Positions 55,133 through 63,886 of a stretch of DNA of 64,000 nt are shown here, piece by piece. The stretch is taken from positions 5,211,501-5,275,500 of the forward strand of contig NZ_CP067341.1 of the NCBI RefSeq assembly GCF_016638705.1. The letters run 5' to 3'. Below the pieces are notes generated by a model. That model saw only the letters and a program-made list of their open reading frames with translations. It ran no database searches and was not told where the DNA came from. A program made the translations under genes and the position numbers. Source of the DNA: Lysinibacillus agricola. Lineage in GTDB: Bacteria > Bacillota > Bacilli > Bacillales_A > Planococcaceae. Every line of letters starts with the position of its first letter. Positions within the stretch are counted from its first letter, which is position 1.

Positions 55133-55623
55133 GTGTCCTAGCAAAATTATTAAACTTTTAACTAGTAAGTTTGATCGTGTAAGCTACTGGAAGTTATTCT
55201 TTTAAAGTTGCTTTGAGGTTAAGTGTTAAATCACCTTTAGCAACTACATAATACCCATCGCTATTATTTAAATGATAATGAGTATTAGCTGCTGGCTTAT
55301 TTTGCGAATTAACGTTAACCGAATACAATTCAGGATCTGGGTACCATGCTATGGATTGCTTTAAAATACTTTCCCCATTGCCCGTTCCACCTAATATATC
55401 TGCTCTAAGTTCTGCATATCCGCCCACAGCATAAAATATACTACCTTCTTTACTACGTTCTTTAAGTGGTTTGGTCGCAGTAGAGGATGATGCGAATGCT
55501 TGTGCTGAAAAAATAATCGAGATAGATAAAATTAAAAGTGAAATTATGGATAATTTTTCTTTGCTAATTTTTAAAGTCAATTTAAAGCCAACCCATTTTT
55601 TATATTGTTTCTTGCTAGGACAC
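55133..55623. repeat. 12-bp inverted repeats flanking the secreted-protein gene
   Basis: GTGTCCTAGCAA at 55133-55144 and its exact inverse TTGCTAGGACAC at 55612-55623 enclose the 55194-55580 gene. They could be ends of a small mobile unit, or operators on both sides. Confidence 0.45.
55194..55580 (-). CDS. Small secreted protein of unknown function
   Basis: About 128 residues from a TTG at 55578-55580; no ATG is available and the ribosome site is weak. A signal peptide (LSIISLLILSISIIFSAQAF, cut near AFA/SS) leads to a mature part of about 95 residues with GSIFYAVGGYAELRADILGG, AWYPDPELYSVNV and HYHLNNSDGYYVV. It has no cysteine. It is the first gene of the ABC operon in the rpsR island, so export, immunity or sensing by that transporter is plausible. 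No known bacteriocin class is matched. Confidence 0.6.
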   Translation of the reverse strand: MTLKISKEKLSIISLLILSISIIFSAQAFASSSTATKPLKERSKEGSIFYAVGGYAELRADILGGTGNGESILKQSIAWYPDPELYSVNVNSQNKPAANTHYHLNNSDGYYVVAKGDLTLNLKATLKE

Positions 55624-56103
55624 GACTAAAGCTTACCCAATATGTATAATTAAGTCAATTTTTATATATTATTCTATATTTATATAAATATAGAATTTTC
55701 CATAAATCGTGGCTTATTTACTATATATTCAATAATTTAGCATATTTATATAGAAGAAAAGCGAAAACTCACGTATATGAACAAATGAATGAATGTGAAA
55801 ATGAAAAACATTAGCGAAAAAAGACGTTATTTCTTTAAAAGAACTAACTTAATAATCTTCAGATTAGAATCAACTAATACAAAAGATGAAAATGTTTTCT
55901 CAACTTTCATAATATCCCCCCATAAATTGAATAAAGATTAGGTATTTGATCAGCAACTATTTATTAAATTATTTAGATTTTTTTTACAATAATTATACCA
56001 AATATCTAATTAAGTAATCTTCACTTTTGCAACAATTTCATTTATATAAATAAAAAAAGCACAACAAGAGTTTATTAAACCTTGTTGTGCTTTTATTTAT
56101 GTC
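55581..56103. other. AT-rich intergenic region with the rpsR terminator
   Basis: No gene seen. The right end holds the terminator of rpsR copy 2 (AGCACAACAAG 56058-56068 / CTTGTTGTGCT 56081-56091). The rest is about 75-80 percent AT and may contain the promoter of the secreted-protein operon. Confidence 0.6.
56058..56095 (-). terminator. Terminator of the rpsF-ssb-rpsR operon
   Basis: Perfect 11-bp stem AGCACAACAAG / CTTGTTGTGCT followed on the minus strand by TTTTTTTATTT. Confidence 0.88.
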
Positions 56104-56387
56104 TTATTTGTCTTCTGCTACGAATGGAAGTAATCCCATGATACGAGATACTTTGATAGCTGAAGTTAATTTACGTTGGTACTTTGCACTTGTGCCAGTT
56201 ACGCGACGTGGTAAAATTTTACCGCGCTCAGAGATGAATTTCTTTAAAAGATCTACATCTTTGTAGTCGATATGCGTAATATTGTTTGAAGTGAAGTAGC
56301 AAACTTTACGGCGTTTGCGGCCTCCGCGACGTGGTGCCATAGTATGTCTCCTCCTTATCATTTTTTATTTTAGAAGTATTAGAACGG
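56103..56387. repeat. 285-bp direct repeat containing rpsR (right copy)
   Basis: Partner of 50316-50600. To the right the ssb gene continues, while the left copy breaks off into unrelated sequence after the last ten bases of ssb. Confidence 0.9.
56104..56361 (-). CDS. rpsR: 30S ribosomal protein S18 (operon copy)
   Basis: 85 residues in the normal place, 17 bases after ssb with an AAGGAGGAG ribosome site. S18 pairs with S6 on the platform of the small subunit. It has the intact terminator, so this is taken as the working copy; the coding bases equal those of the copy at 50317-50574. Confidence 0.96.
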   Translation of the reverse strand: MIRRRHTMAPRRGGRKRRKVCYFTSNNITHIDYKDVDLLKKFISERGKILPRRVTGTSAKYQRKLTSAIKVSRIMGLLPFVAEDK

Positions 56388-56948
56388 TAAATCGTCCTCA
56401 GATACTTCTATCGGTCCTTTGCTATTAGCAAATGGATCCTCATCTACACGTGTATAGTTCGGCTGATTCACAGGTGGTTGATTTTGCTGATAAGAATCGC
56501 CGCCAAATGAACCCTGCCCTGGCATAGCACCACCAAACTGTTGTTGTGGTTGACCACCGCCATATGACGGTTGGTTATTACCGTAAGTCTGTCCACCGTA
56601 TTGAGGAGATGCAGGAGCACCGCTACCACTACGAGGTTCTAAAAACTGTACGCTATCTGCCACTACATCTGTTGTGTATACTCGCTTACCATCTTGTCCT
56701 TCATAGCTACCTGTTTGAATGCGACCTTCCACTCCAATTAAACTTCCTTTTCGCATGAAGTTCGCTAGGTTTTCAGCCTGTTTGCGCCAAGCAACACAGC
56801 TAATGAAATCAGCTTCGCGTTCACCTTGTTGGTTTGAGAATGTTCGATTCACAGCAACTGTAAATCGTGTAGACGCAACCCCATTCGGTGTATAGCGTAG
56901 CTCAGGATCTTTTGTTAGTCTTCCAACTAATACGACACGGTTAATCAT
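56379..56948 (-). CDS. ssb: Single-stranded DNA-binding protein
   Basis: 189 residues. OB fold of about 105 residues ([40 protein letters not shown]), a glycine/glutamine-rich linker and the acidic tip EDDLPF that recruits repair and replication proteins. It lies between rpsF and rpsR as usual; this is the SsbA type. Confidence 0.97.
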   Translation of the reverse strand: MINRVVLVGRLTKDPELRYTPNGVASTRFTVAVNRTFSNQQGEREADFISCVAWRKQAENLANFMRKGSLIGVEGRIQTGSYEGQDGKRVYTTDVVADSVQFLEPRSGSGAPASPQYGGQTYGNNQPSYGGGQPQQQFGGAMPGQGSFGGDSYQQNQPPVNQPNYTRVDEDPFANSKGPIEVSEDDLPF

Positions 56949-56992
56949 CAGAAATGCAACCTCCTTTTCAGCATTTTGTTAAAAATAAATGA

Positions 56993-57280
56993 TTATGCTT
57001 CTTCGCGAACTGCAATGTGGCGAATGATATCTTCGCTAATGTTAGCAAGACGTGTATATTCGTTAATTGCTTCTGAAGGAGCGTTTACTTTCACGATTTG
57101 GTAGAAACCTTCGCGGAAGTCTTGAATTTCATAAGCTAAGCGGCGTTTGCCCCACTCTTTTGATTCGATGACTTCTGCACCGTTAGAAGTTAAGACTTCG
57201 TTGAAACGTTCAACTAAAGCTTTCTTCGCTTCGTCTTCAATGTTCGGACGTACGATGTACATTAATTCGTATTTTCTCAT
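56993..57280 (-). CDS. rpsF: 30S ribosomal protein S6
   Basis: 95 residues, starting [20 protein letters not shown], with [20 protein letters not shown]. First gene of the operon rpsF-ssb-rpsR, behind TAAGGAGGTG. Confidence 0.97.
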   Translation of the reverse strand: MRKYELMYIVRPNIEDEAKKALVERFNEVLTSNGAEVIESKEWGKRRLAYEIQDFREGFYQIVKVNAPSEAINEYTRLANISEDIIRHIAVREEA

Positions 57281-57307
57281 CTGTTTACACCTCCTTATGG
57301 ACTTAGG

Positions 57308-57329
57308 CTCTCCTGTATACAGGGAGCAA
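57308..57329 (-). promoter_or_regulatory. Leader hairpin of the rpsF operon
   Basis: GCTCTCCTGTATACAGGGAG-C is a near-perfect hairpin about 30 bases before rpsF. Firmicute rpsF leaders can bind the S6:S18 pair for autoregulation; the conserved CCG bulge of that motif is not obvious here, so the role is open. Confidence 0.35.
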
Positions 57330-57453
57330 GGAGCAAGTAATAATTATTACTCACATCAATGAATTGTAACATATAGGTACATGTCTTTCAAGTCGCAAAC
57401 AAACAATTCATTCTATATAATAAATATAATTGATTCATGAAAGGAGGATCTTC

Positions 57454-58014
57454 ATGCTACCAGATAAAGAACCAATCGTAATAGAGTTGGATATAAAAAA
57501 GCTCATGATGGACAATATTGTTGTCACAAGTGGTCTTGTCATATTATTTGTAGCTATCCAATATATTTGCTTTAAAGATTTTGATTTTTCATTTTGGACT
57601 ATGATTAGTGGGTCCATACTTTTTGCCATCCTGTATATTGTTTTCATTGTCTTACATGAAGCCTTTCATTTAATTGGTTTTATGGCCTTTGGAGGCGCGC
57701 CCTTTAAATCATTAAAATATGGCCTTAATTTAGAGCTTGGCATAGCGTACGCAACAACTGAACAACCATTACCAAACCATGCAATGAAAAAAGCTTTATT
57801 ACTTCCATTCTGGACAACTGGCGTCCTTCCGACAATCGCAGGTTTTTACTTTAACAATACTGTTTTAGTATTAGTAGGCGCTTTTCTAATAGCTGGGGCA
57901 GTAGGTGATTTTGCCATGTATAAAGAGTTGCGCAAATATCCAAAAAATGCATTAGTACAGGATGATCCTCATTTACCTAAGCTTTATGTATATATGCCTG
58001 AGGAAAAGAAATAA
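57454..58014 (+). CDS. DUF3267 membrane protein with HExxH motif
   Basis: 186 residues from the ATG after AAAGGAGG. Four membrane segments; the second is followed by VLHEAFHLIGFMAFGG, a zinc-metalloprotease-like HEAFH. The end is DPHLPKLYVYMPEE. Possibly an intramembrane peptidase or a relative that has lost activity. It stands alone between the rpsF and acyl-CoA dehydrogenase genes. Confidence 0.8.
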   Translation: MLPDKEPIVIELDIKKLMMDNIVVTSGLVILFVAIQYICFKDFDFSFWTMISGSILFAILYIVFIVLHEAFHLIGFMAFGGAPFKSLKYGLNLELGIAYATTEQPLPNHAMKKALLLPFWTTGVLPTIAGFYFNNTVLVLVGAFLIAGAVGDFAMYKELRKYPKNALVQDDPHLPKLYVYMPEEKK

Positions 58015-58039
58015 CTTGGATAAGACACTTTACATATAG

Positions 58040-58066
58040 AATCTGCTTGGCTCCAAGCAGATTTTA
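58040..58066 (+). terminator. Terminator of the DUF3267 gene
   Basis: Perfect 11-bp stem AATCTGCTTGG / CCAAGCAGATT with a two-base loop, then TTATTT. Confidence 0.85.
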
Positions 58067-58089
58067 TTTGAACACAAATTTATGGCAAT

Positions 58090-58111
58090 CAATTATGCCT
58101 CGGCATAATTG
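58090..58111. repeat. Perfect 22-bp palindrome
   Basis: CAATTATGCC-TC-GGCATAATTG lies between two convergent genes, followed by GCGTCCGGAAT. The following bases form the final codons of the acyl-CoA dehydrogenase-like gene. It looks like an intergenic repeat unit. Confidence 0.55.
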
Positions 58112-58120
58112 CGTCCGGAA

Positions 58121-59164
58121 TCAGAAAGGAGTTAAAAAAACATGCTGTGCAGCTGTATATAAATTTCTCCAAATACGATTAATCGGAGATGTTTCCGTAA
58201 TTGCATCCATACCGAGTCTACGTATTAAGTTATTGACAATATCTACACAAGCATCTGCATTGTCCTTACTCATTCGTGAAAATTGTTGTAGTTCTTCTGC
58301 AGTGAACTCATGACCTTCTTTATGTTTTTGCCAGTATTCATTTAACATAGCATAAAATTGCTCCTCAAGCTGTCTAAAGTGCTTCTGTTGCTGCATCAGT
58401 ATAAATTGTATTGCACCCATACGTTCAGCACGGCTTGGATCATAGTTTCTTTGCTTCACTAAAATAGACGTCTCTTCTAAGAAATCTTCTGTTATACCAA
58501 GACAAACACTTAAAAATGAAGCTTCCGCAAATGCTCCAAACGGAAAACTATGTACTGCACTTCCATACTTATTTTTCATTGTGCCCAATTGGAACGTTGC
58601 CTCTCGGGGTACCCAAGCATTCTGCACACGAATCGTATGACTAGCTGTCGCTTTTAAGCCCATTGCTCGCCAATCATCAAGAACCTCTACTTGGTCACGA
58701 TCTACTGAGCAACTAATTATTTCATCTGTTCTAACACCTTCATGCTCAATAAAGCAATTCATCGTAAAGGTTGTAGCATAATCTGCTCCACTACAATACT
58801 TCCACTGGCCTGTTACACGATAGCCTCCATCCATTTTTACTGCTGTGCCTGTAGGATAACCACTGCCTGCTATTACTGCATTTCTTGGTGAATATATTTT
58901 TTCACAAATTTCTTGGTTTAATGTTGGAATAAATGCGTTACCACCTGTACCTATTGTGACAAGCCAGCCAAAGTTGCCATCAAGTGCAGACATCTGCTGG
59001 AATACCTTAATGCCCTCTAATAAATCTAAATCCTTACCGCCTAATTCCTTTGTTGTGAACAGCTTAAACAATTGGTGCTCATAAATAAGCTCCAATACAT
59101 CTTTTGGCAATCTACCTAGTTGCTCAATTTCTAAACCGTGCTCTTTTATTTGTAATATGTTCAA
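58121..59164 (-). CDS. Acyl-CoA dehydrogenase-like flavoprotein
   Basis: 347 residues. N-terminal helical domain (LFKLFTTKELGGKDLDLLEG), middle beta domain with GSGYPTGTAVKMDGGYRVTG and GQWKYCSGADYATTF, then DDWRAMGLKATASHTIRVQN. The C-terminal helical domain lacks a clear catalytic glutamate. It is like the acyl-CoA dehydrogenase/flavin monooxygenase (HsaA/DszC) branch. The final residues FLTPF come from a repeat-like sequence. Substrate unknown; it is an insertion relative to the usual ychF-rpsF neighbourhood. Confidence 0.75.
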   Translation of the reverse strand: MNILQIKEHGLEIEQLGRLPKDVLELIYEHQLFKLFTTKELGGKDLDLLEGIKVFQQMSALDGNFGWLVTIGTGGNAFIPTLNQEICEKIYSPRNAVIAGSGYPTGTAVKMDGGYRVTGQWKYCSGADYATTFTMNCFIEHEGVRTDEIISCSVDRDQVEVLDDWRAMGLKATASHTIRVQNAWVPREATFQLGTMKNKYGSAVHSFPFGAFAEASFLSVCLGITEDFLEETSILVKQRNYDPSRAERMGAIQFILMQQQKHFRQLEEQFYAMLNEYWQKHKEGHEFTAEELQQFSRMSKDNADACVDIVNNLIRRLGMDAITETSPINRIWRNLYTAAQHVFLTPF

Positions 59165-59216
59165 ACTGTACCTCCCCTTTCGGATTTGAAAATTCAGATA
59201 ACTGCATCGTTAAAAA

Positions 59217-59246
59217 AAGGGCAATCTTTTTTTATGATTGCCCTTG
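59217..59246 (-). terminator. Terminator of ychF
   Basis: Perfect 10-bp stem AAGGGCAATC / GATTGCCCTT followed on the minus strand by TTTTTTTAACG. Confidence 0.85.
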
Positions 59247-59254
59247 CACGTTTT

Positions 59255-60355
59255 TTATACATTGAAACGGAATAACATAATATCGCCGTCTTGCGCAACA
59301 TACTCTTTACCTTCAAGACGTACTTTACCAGCTTCCTTAGCAGCAGCTTGAGAACCAGCCTCTACTAAATCATCGAAAGCAACTGTTTCTGCACGAATAA
59401 ATCCACGCTCGAAGTCTGTGTGAATGATTCCAGCACATTGTGGCGCCTTCATACCTTTACGGAATGTCCATGCACGTACCTCTTGTACCCCAGCAGTGAA
59501 GTAAGTTGCTAGTCCTAGTAAATCATATGAAGTACGGATTAATTGATCTAATCCAGATTCTTTAATACCTAGCTCTTCTAAGAACATCGTTTTTTCTTCA
59601 TCATCGAGCTCAGAAATTTCTTCTTCGATTTTTGCACAAATTGTGATAACTTGAGCTCCTTCAGCAGCTGCATACTCACGTACCTTTTGCACATATTCAT
59701 TATTATCTGCGTCAGCTACTTCATCTTCTGAAACGTTTGCTACATAAAGCATTGGTTTAATCGTTAAAAGATGAAGTCCTTTAATAACCTTTAGCTCGTC
59801 CTCTGAAAGCTCTGCAGCGCGTGCTGGTCTACCGTTTTCTAATTGTTCTTTAATTTTCATCAGAACTGGTTCTTCGATCATCGCTTCTTTGTCTTTTTGC
59901 TTTGCCATTTTGCTAACACGTTGTAATCGCTTATCAACAGATTCTAAATCAGCAAGTGCAAGCTCTAAGTTAATGACCTCAATATCGTCAATCGGATCAA
60001 CTGCACCTGATACGTGCGTAATATTTTCATCTACAAAGCAACGTACTACCTGGCAAATTGCATCTACTTCACGAATATGAGCAAGGAATTTGTTCCCTAA
60101 ACCTTCGCCTTTTGAAGCGCCTTTTACGATTCCAGCAATATCCGTAAACTCAAATGCTGTTGGTACTGTTTTTTTAGGTATTACTAATTCTGTTAATTTA
60201 TCTAAACGTGCGTCTGGTACTTCAACAATACCGACGTTCGGATCGATTGTTGCGAATGGATAGTTTGCAGCCAATGCGCCCGCTTTTGTAATTGCGTTAA
60301 ATAATGTTGATTTTCCTACGTTAGGTAAACCAACGATTCCAGCTGTTAATGCCAT
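59255..60355 (-). CDS. ychF: Redox-regulated ATPase/GTPase YchF (Obg family)
   Basis: 366 residues, the exact usual length, from [20 protein letters not shown]; a longer frame to 60442 lacks a ribosome site. P-loop GLPNVGKS, switch region [20 protein letters not shown], and a TGS-type C-terminus ([30 protein letters not shown]) are present. It binds ribosomes and prefers ATP. Core gene between rpsF and mscS in Bacillales. Confidence 0.96.
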   Translation of the reverse strand: MALTAGIVGLPNVGKSTLFNAITKAGALAANYPFATIDPNVGIVEVPDARLDKLTELVIPKKTVPTAFEFTDIAGIVKGASKGEGLGNKFLAHIREVDAICQVVRCFVDENITHVSGAVDPIDDIEVINLELALADLESVDKRLQRVSKMAKQKDKEAMIEEPVLMKIKEQLENGRPARAAELSEDELKVIKGLHLLTIKPMLYVANVSEDEVADADNNEYVQKVREYAAAEGAQVITICAKIEEEISELDDEEKTMFLEELGIKESGLDQLIRTSYDLLGLATYFTAGVQEVRAWTFRKGMKAPQCAGIIHTDFERGFIRAETVAFDDLVEAGSQAAAKEAGKVRLEGKEYVAQDGDIMLFRFNV

Positions 60356-60510
60356 GAATGGACACAACCTTTCTATGATCTGTTCAAATTTGCTCTTATT
60401 TCTCGTACTAACGGATACTGTGAGGTTACAAAAAGTCCTCACTGATGAATCACTGTATAACCCTATCTATTATATTGATTCACTCATAAAAAGTCTAATA
60501 CACATCGAGG

Positions 60511-60711
60511 CTAGTCTTCACTTGTAGAAATTAAAACCTTTTTCATTTTTTTCTCAAATTCGCGACGTGGAATCATGACACTATGCTGACAGCCTTCGCA
60601 TTTAATGCGTACATCCGCCCCCATCCGAATAATTTTCCACTTATTTGTGCCACATGGGTGCTGCTTTTTCATTTCCACAATATCGTTTAAACCAAATTTC
60701 TTCGCTTCCAT
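60511..60711 (-). CDS. DUF951 family protein
   Basis: 66 residues from the ATG that directly follows the mscS stop. HPCGTNKWKIIRMGADVRIK and CEGCQHSVMIPRREFEKKMK are the family signature, with three cysteines suggestive of zinc or nucleic-acid binding. The order mscS, DUF951, ychF is conserved in Bacillales. Confidence 0.9.
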   Translation of the reverse strand: MEAKKFGLNDIVEMKKQHPCGTNKWKIIRMGADVRIKCEGCQHSVMIPRREFEKKMKKVLISTSED

Positions 60712-60712
60712 A

Positions 60713-61600
60713 TTACTCACTTCTCCCCTCTTCATTTCCATTAACACCACCATAGAACATCATTTTCGGATGAGCCATCGGAATATTATTTTCTTCAAAG
60801 AGTTTTGTAACATCACGACGAATAGTACGTGCCACTCCATATTGCTGTTGTGGTAATGTCTCTGCGGCTATACGAATCGTTACCTCTGTGCCTTTGACAT
60901 TCTGTACACCTAAAAAAACTGGTACTGTTACAAGTTCTTTATGAATTTTAGGTAAAGTATCTAAATACTTTTTAATAATAGATTCAGCTCTTTCAAAATT
61001 AGCATCGGTCGCCATTTGTAAATCTATATAAATTTTAGAGTTGTTGACAGAGTAATTGACAACATCACCAATCGAACCATTCGGAATAATAAACTGCTCC
61101 CCTGTAGAACCATTAATCTTTGTTGTACGTAAACCTATCTCTACAACAGTTCCTTCAGCTGCATTTATTTTTATATAATCGCCAACACCAAATTGATCTT
61201 CAAAAATAATAAAAAATCCAGTAATGACATCCTTCACTAAACTCTGCGCACCAAAACCGATTGCTAAACCGACAATCCCTGCTCCAGCTAATAATCCAGC
61301 TATCCTAATCTCTAAGATAGCGAGAATAGCAATGATTGCCGAAAAATAAACAGCATAGGAAATGACACTTTGTAATAATCTTGAAATTGTTGTTTGTCGA
61401 CGTTCTGAATGGTCTAATGGTGAACGCATTCGCATTAAAAACACTTTTTTAATAAATTTTTTACCTAATCGGACAGCTAGCCACGATGCGATCAAAATAA
61501 CCGTTATCTTAATTGAAGCAGTTATTATCGTTTCCCAAAGCTTCTCTGACATCAGCTTATCCCATAAGTTACTTAATACCTTTTCACTAAACCAATCCAT
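60713..61600 (-). CDS. mscS: Small-conductance mechanosensitive channel (MscS family)
   Basis: 295 residues from ATG after AGAGGTGG. Three membrane helices (the third is AGIVGLAIGFGAQSLVKDVI, the pore-lining helix), the following FFIIFEDQFGVGDYIKI and the beta domain with IIPNGSIGDVVNYS. It opens under membrane tension to release solutes. It is divergent from yyaC. Confidence 0.93.
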   Translation of the reverse strand: MDWFSEKVLSNLWDKLMSEKLWETIITASIKITVILIASWLAVRLGKKFIKKVFLMRMRSPLDHSERRQTTISRLLQSVISYAVYFSAIIAILAILEIRIAGLLAGAGIVGLAIGFGAQSLVKDVITGFFIIFEDQFGVGDYIKINAAEGTVVEIGLRTTKINGSTGEQFIIPNGSIGDVVNYSVNNSKIYIDLQMATDANFERAESIIKKYLDTLPKIHKELVTVPVFLGVQNVKGTEVTIRIAAETLPQQQYGVARTIRRDVTKLFEENNIPMAHPKMMFYGGVNGNEEGRSE

Positions 61601-61693
61601 TATTACCACCTCTTGAATAACTTGCTAAAAATTTGCGTATACTGCATAAAAATCGAGCACTTCTTACAAATAAAAAGGAAAGTGAGTTTTTTT

Positions 61694-62326
61694 ATGAATA
61701 CTATACCAAAATTGTTACTCCCTTATTCTCTTCATCATGAAAGTAAAAATATCGTTTGGCAGTTAAGTACATTATTTTTAGAACATATACCGTTTCATCA
61801 TGAACGCCTTATTTTCTGTTGTATTGGAAGTGATCGTTGTACAGGTGATACACTTGGGCCATTAACAGGAAGCTTCCTAAAAAAGTCAGTTAGTTTTCCA
61901 TATGAAATTGTAGGCTCTTTAGACAATCCTTTGCATGCTCTTAATTTAGACACTACTATGCAACAGCTACACAATCATACTATAAAACCTTTCATCATTG
62001 CGATTGATGCATGTCTTGGAAGTGAACAAAACGTTGGACATATTTCTGTACAGAATGGACCTATTTTTCCAGGAAAAGCTGTAAAAAAAGAATTACCTCC
62101 CATCGGCGATATTTCCATTAAAGGAATAGTCAATGTTGGAGGCTTTATGGAAATGCTTGTTTTACAAAATACAAGACTTCATATTTCCTATGCAATGGCA
62201 GAAAAGCTTTCAAGAGCGTTATTGCTTGCTGCACATCGTTATTCACTGAAAAATATAGAAGATAGCAACCACAATACCGACAACGATGAGACTTGGCAAC
62301 AAGTTGGCAGCCTTGATCTTAGTTAA
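61694..62326 (+). CDS. yyaC: YyaC, GPR-like spore protein
   Basis: 210 residues from the ATG eight bases after AAAGGAAAGTGAG. The core LIFCCIGSDRCTGDTLGPLT, FIIAIDACLGSEQNVGHISV and GDISIKGIVNVGGFMEMLVL match the YyaC family related to germination protease fold. Its 3' end overlaps the convergent DUF554 gene by 84 bases. Present in this locus in spore-formers, so it supports a sporulating host. Confidence 0.92.
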   Translation: MNTIPKLLLPYSLHHESKNIVWQLSTLFLEHIPFHHERLIFCCIGSDRCTGDTLGPLTGSFLKKSVSFPYEIVGSLDNPLHALNLDTTMQQLHNHTIKPFIIAIDACLGSEQNVGHISVQNGPIFPGKAVKKELPPIGDISIKGIVNVGGFMEMLVLQNTRLHISYAMAEKLSRALLLAAHRYSLKNIEDSNHNTDNDETWQQVGSLDLS

Positions 62327-62959
62327 GCCTGCTATATTTAGACCAATGGCAAAAATCATAACACCGCCTACAGCAGTCATTTCTTGAATAAACATTTGTA
62401 GTGCAGCATCTGGTATAAAAGAGCTGATAACACCTGCAGAAAGTGCAATTAATCCTTGATAGACGAATACAGGCACCGCAGATAATAGCACGCCAATACC
62501 TAATGTAGATGTTAATATTATCGATATAAATCCATCGATTAACCCTTTCGTAATAAGTACATTATGATCATTACGCAGACCACTATCGAGTGCGCCAATG
62601 ACGCCCATAGAGCCAACTACAAATATTAAAGAGGCCGATACAAAACCTTCTGCTATGCCAATTTGATTATTATCAGTACGATTTTTACTAAATAAAGATT
62701 CTACCCATTTTCCAAGTCTATTCATTTGCTTATCTAAATCTAGCCACTCACCAATTACTGTACCTACTACTAAACTTATCATTAAAATAATAAAATTATC
62801 ACTTTCAAAGCCCATTTTAATCCCTAAAAGTGCAACTGCTAAACCGATGATCGATAATACAGTGGACTTCATCGATTCAGGAATATTTTTAAAAATGCGC
62901 CCTACTAATGCACCAGCCATAATGAGCAAAGCGTTAATTAATGCACCTAGTAATACCAC
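62243..62959 (-). CDS. DUF554 family membrane protein
   Basis: 238 residues with about six membrane segments. The opening GALINALLIMAGALVGRIFK and FVVGSMGVIGALDSGLRND are typical of DUF554 (YqgA-like). It lies directly behind parB in the same direction and overlaps yyaC tail to tail. Function unknown; a transporter has been suggested for the family. Confidence 0.9.
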   Translation of the reverse strand: MVLLGALINALLIMAGALVGRIFKNIPESMKSTVLSIIGLAVALLGIKMGFESDNFIILMISLVVGTVIGEWLDLDKQMNRLGKWVESLFSKNRTDNNQIGIAEGFVSASLIFVVGSMGVIGALDSGLRNDHNVLITKGLIDGFISIILTSTLGIGVLLSAVPVFVYQGLIALSAGVISSFIPDAALQMFIQEMTAVGGVMIFAIGLNIAGLTKIKAANLLPSLIVVGIVVAIFYIFQ

Positions 62960-62990
62960 GTCCCAACCTTCCTTCTCTCTAGAAAAATAG

Positions 62991-63015
62991 AGAGCGCCTT
63001 GTAGCCCGGCGCTCT
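62991..63015 (-). terminator. Terminator of soj-parB
   Basis: Perfect 8-bp stem AGAGCGCC / GGCGCTCT followed by CTATTTTTC on the minus strand. Confidence 0.8.
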
Positions 63016-63037
63016 GATTACGTTATCGAAATTTCTC

Positions 63038-63886
63038 TTACTCTTCCTCTAAATTTAGTATTTCTAAAATGCGTTCTAAATCATCTTCAGAGTAAAATTC
63101 AATTTCAATTTTCCCTTTATTGTTAGCTTTCCTAATTTGGACATTTGTTCCAAAATAATCACGTAATTGTGTTTCCTTAGCTGCAACAAATATATCCTTT
63201 TTCTTCGGTTGATTTGTTTCACGTGAAACTTCTTCATTTAAGTTTTGTACTAACATTTCAACTTGACGCACATTTAAACCTTGTTTAATAACCTTATTTG
63301 CTATTTCAGATATTCTTCTTTTATTTTTTAATCCAAGTAAGGCTCGTCCTTGTCCCATCGATAGTGTGCCATCGTTCATGAACGCACGAACATCTTCTGG
63401 TAATGCTAGTAAACGAACATGATTGGCAATATGTGGTCTACTCTTTCCTAATCGTTTGGATAGCTCCTCCTGTGTTAAATGTAAGTTTTCCATTAGGCTT
63501 TGATATGCCTCAGCCTCTTCAATAACTGTCAAATCTTCACGTTGTAGATTTTCTAAAATAGCTAGTTCCATCATTTGCGTATCTGATAGCTCTTTTATAA
63601 TGGCTGGAATAACCTCTAACCCAGTTAATTGAGTTGCTCTATAACGGCGTTCCCCAGCAACGATTTCATATTTCCGTCCTTTTTTACGTACAGCAATTGG
63701 CTGTAAAATGCCATGTTCCTGTATAGAGTCTGCTAATTCTTGTAAAGTTTCTTCATCAAAAATTTTACGAGGCTGAAATGGGTTTGCGACGATAAGCTCT
63801 AATTGTATTTCTTCCACTTGCCCACTTTGTTCTAAAGACTCTCCAGGAAATAGTGCACCAATGCCTTTTCCTAAACCTTTAGCCAT
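63038..63886 (-). CDS. parB: Chromosome partitioning protein ParB (Spo0J)
   Basis: 282 residues. N-terminal CTP-binding part with [20 protein letters not shown] (GERRYRA box), the helix-turn-helix [20 protein letters not shown], and a C-terminal dimer domain. It loads on parS, spreads by CTP switching, and recruits SMC. Its ATG overlaps the soj stop, and the gene contains a parS site. Confidence 0.97.
   Translation of the reverse strand: MAKGLGKGIGALFPGESLEQSGQVEEIQLELIVANPFQPRKIFDEETLQELADSIQEHGILQPIAVRKKGRKYEIVAGERRYRATQLTGLEVIPAIIKELSDTQMMELAILENLQREDLTVIEEAEAYQSLMENLHLTQEELSKRLGKSRPHIANHVRLLALPEDVRAFMNDGTLSMGQGRALLGLKNKRRISEIANKVIKQGLNVRQVEMLVQNLNEEVSRETNQPKKKDIFVAAKETQLRDYFGTNVQIRKANNKGKIEIEFYSEDDLERILEILNLEEE
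63215..63230. promoter_or_regulatory. parS centromere site within parB
   Basis: TGTTTCACGTGAAACT matches TGTTNCACGTGAAACA at all but the last base. Bacillus also has a parS inside spo0J. Confidence 0.92.

Noticed and set aside
55194..55580. Lanthipeptide, sactipeptide or double-glycine leader peptide
   Set aside because: There is a normal Sec signal peptide, no cysteine, no GG leader and no modification enzyme nearby.
50317..56361. rpsR duplication as a pure assembly artefact
   Set aside because: Flanking terminators and 5' spacers differ between the copies and unrelated sequence lies on each side, so a simple collapse or duplication error is unlikely, though reads were not seen.
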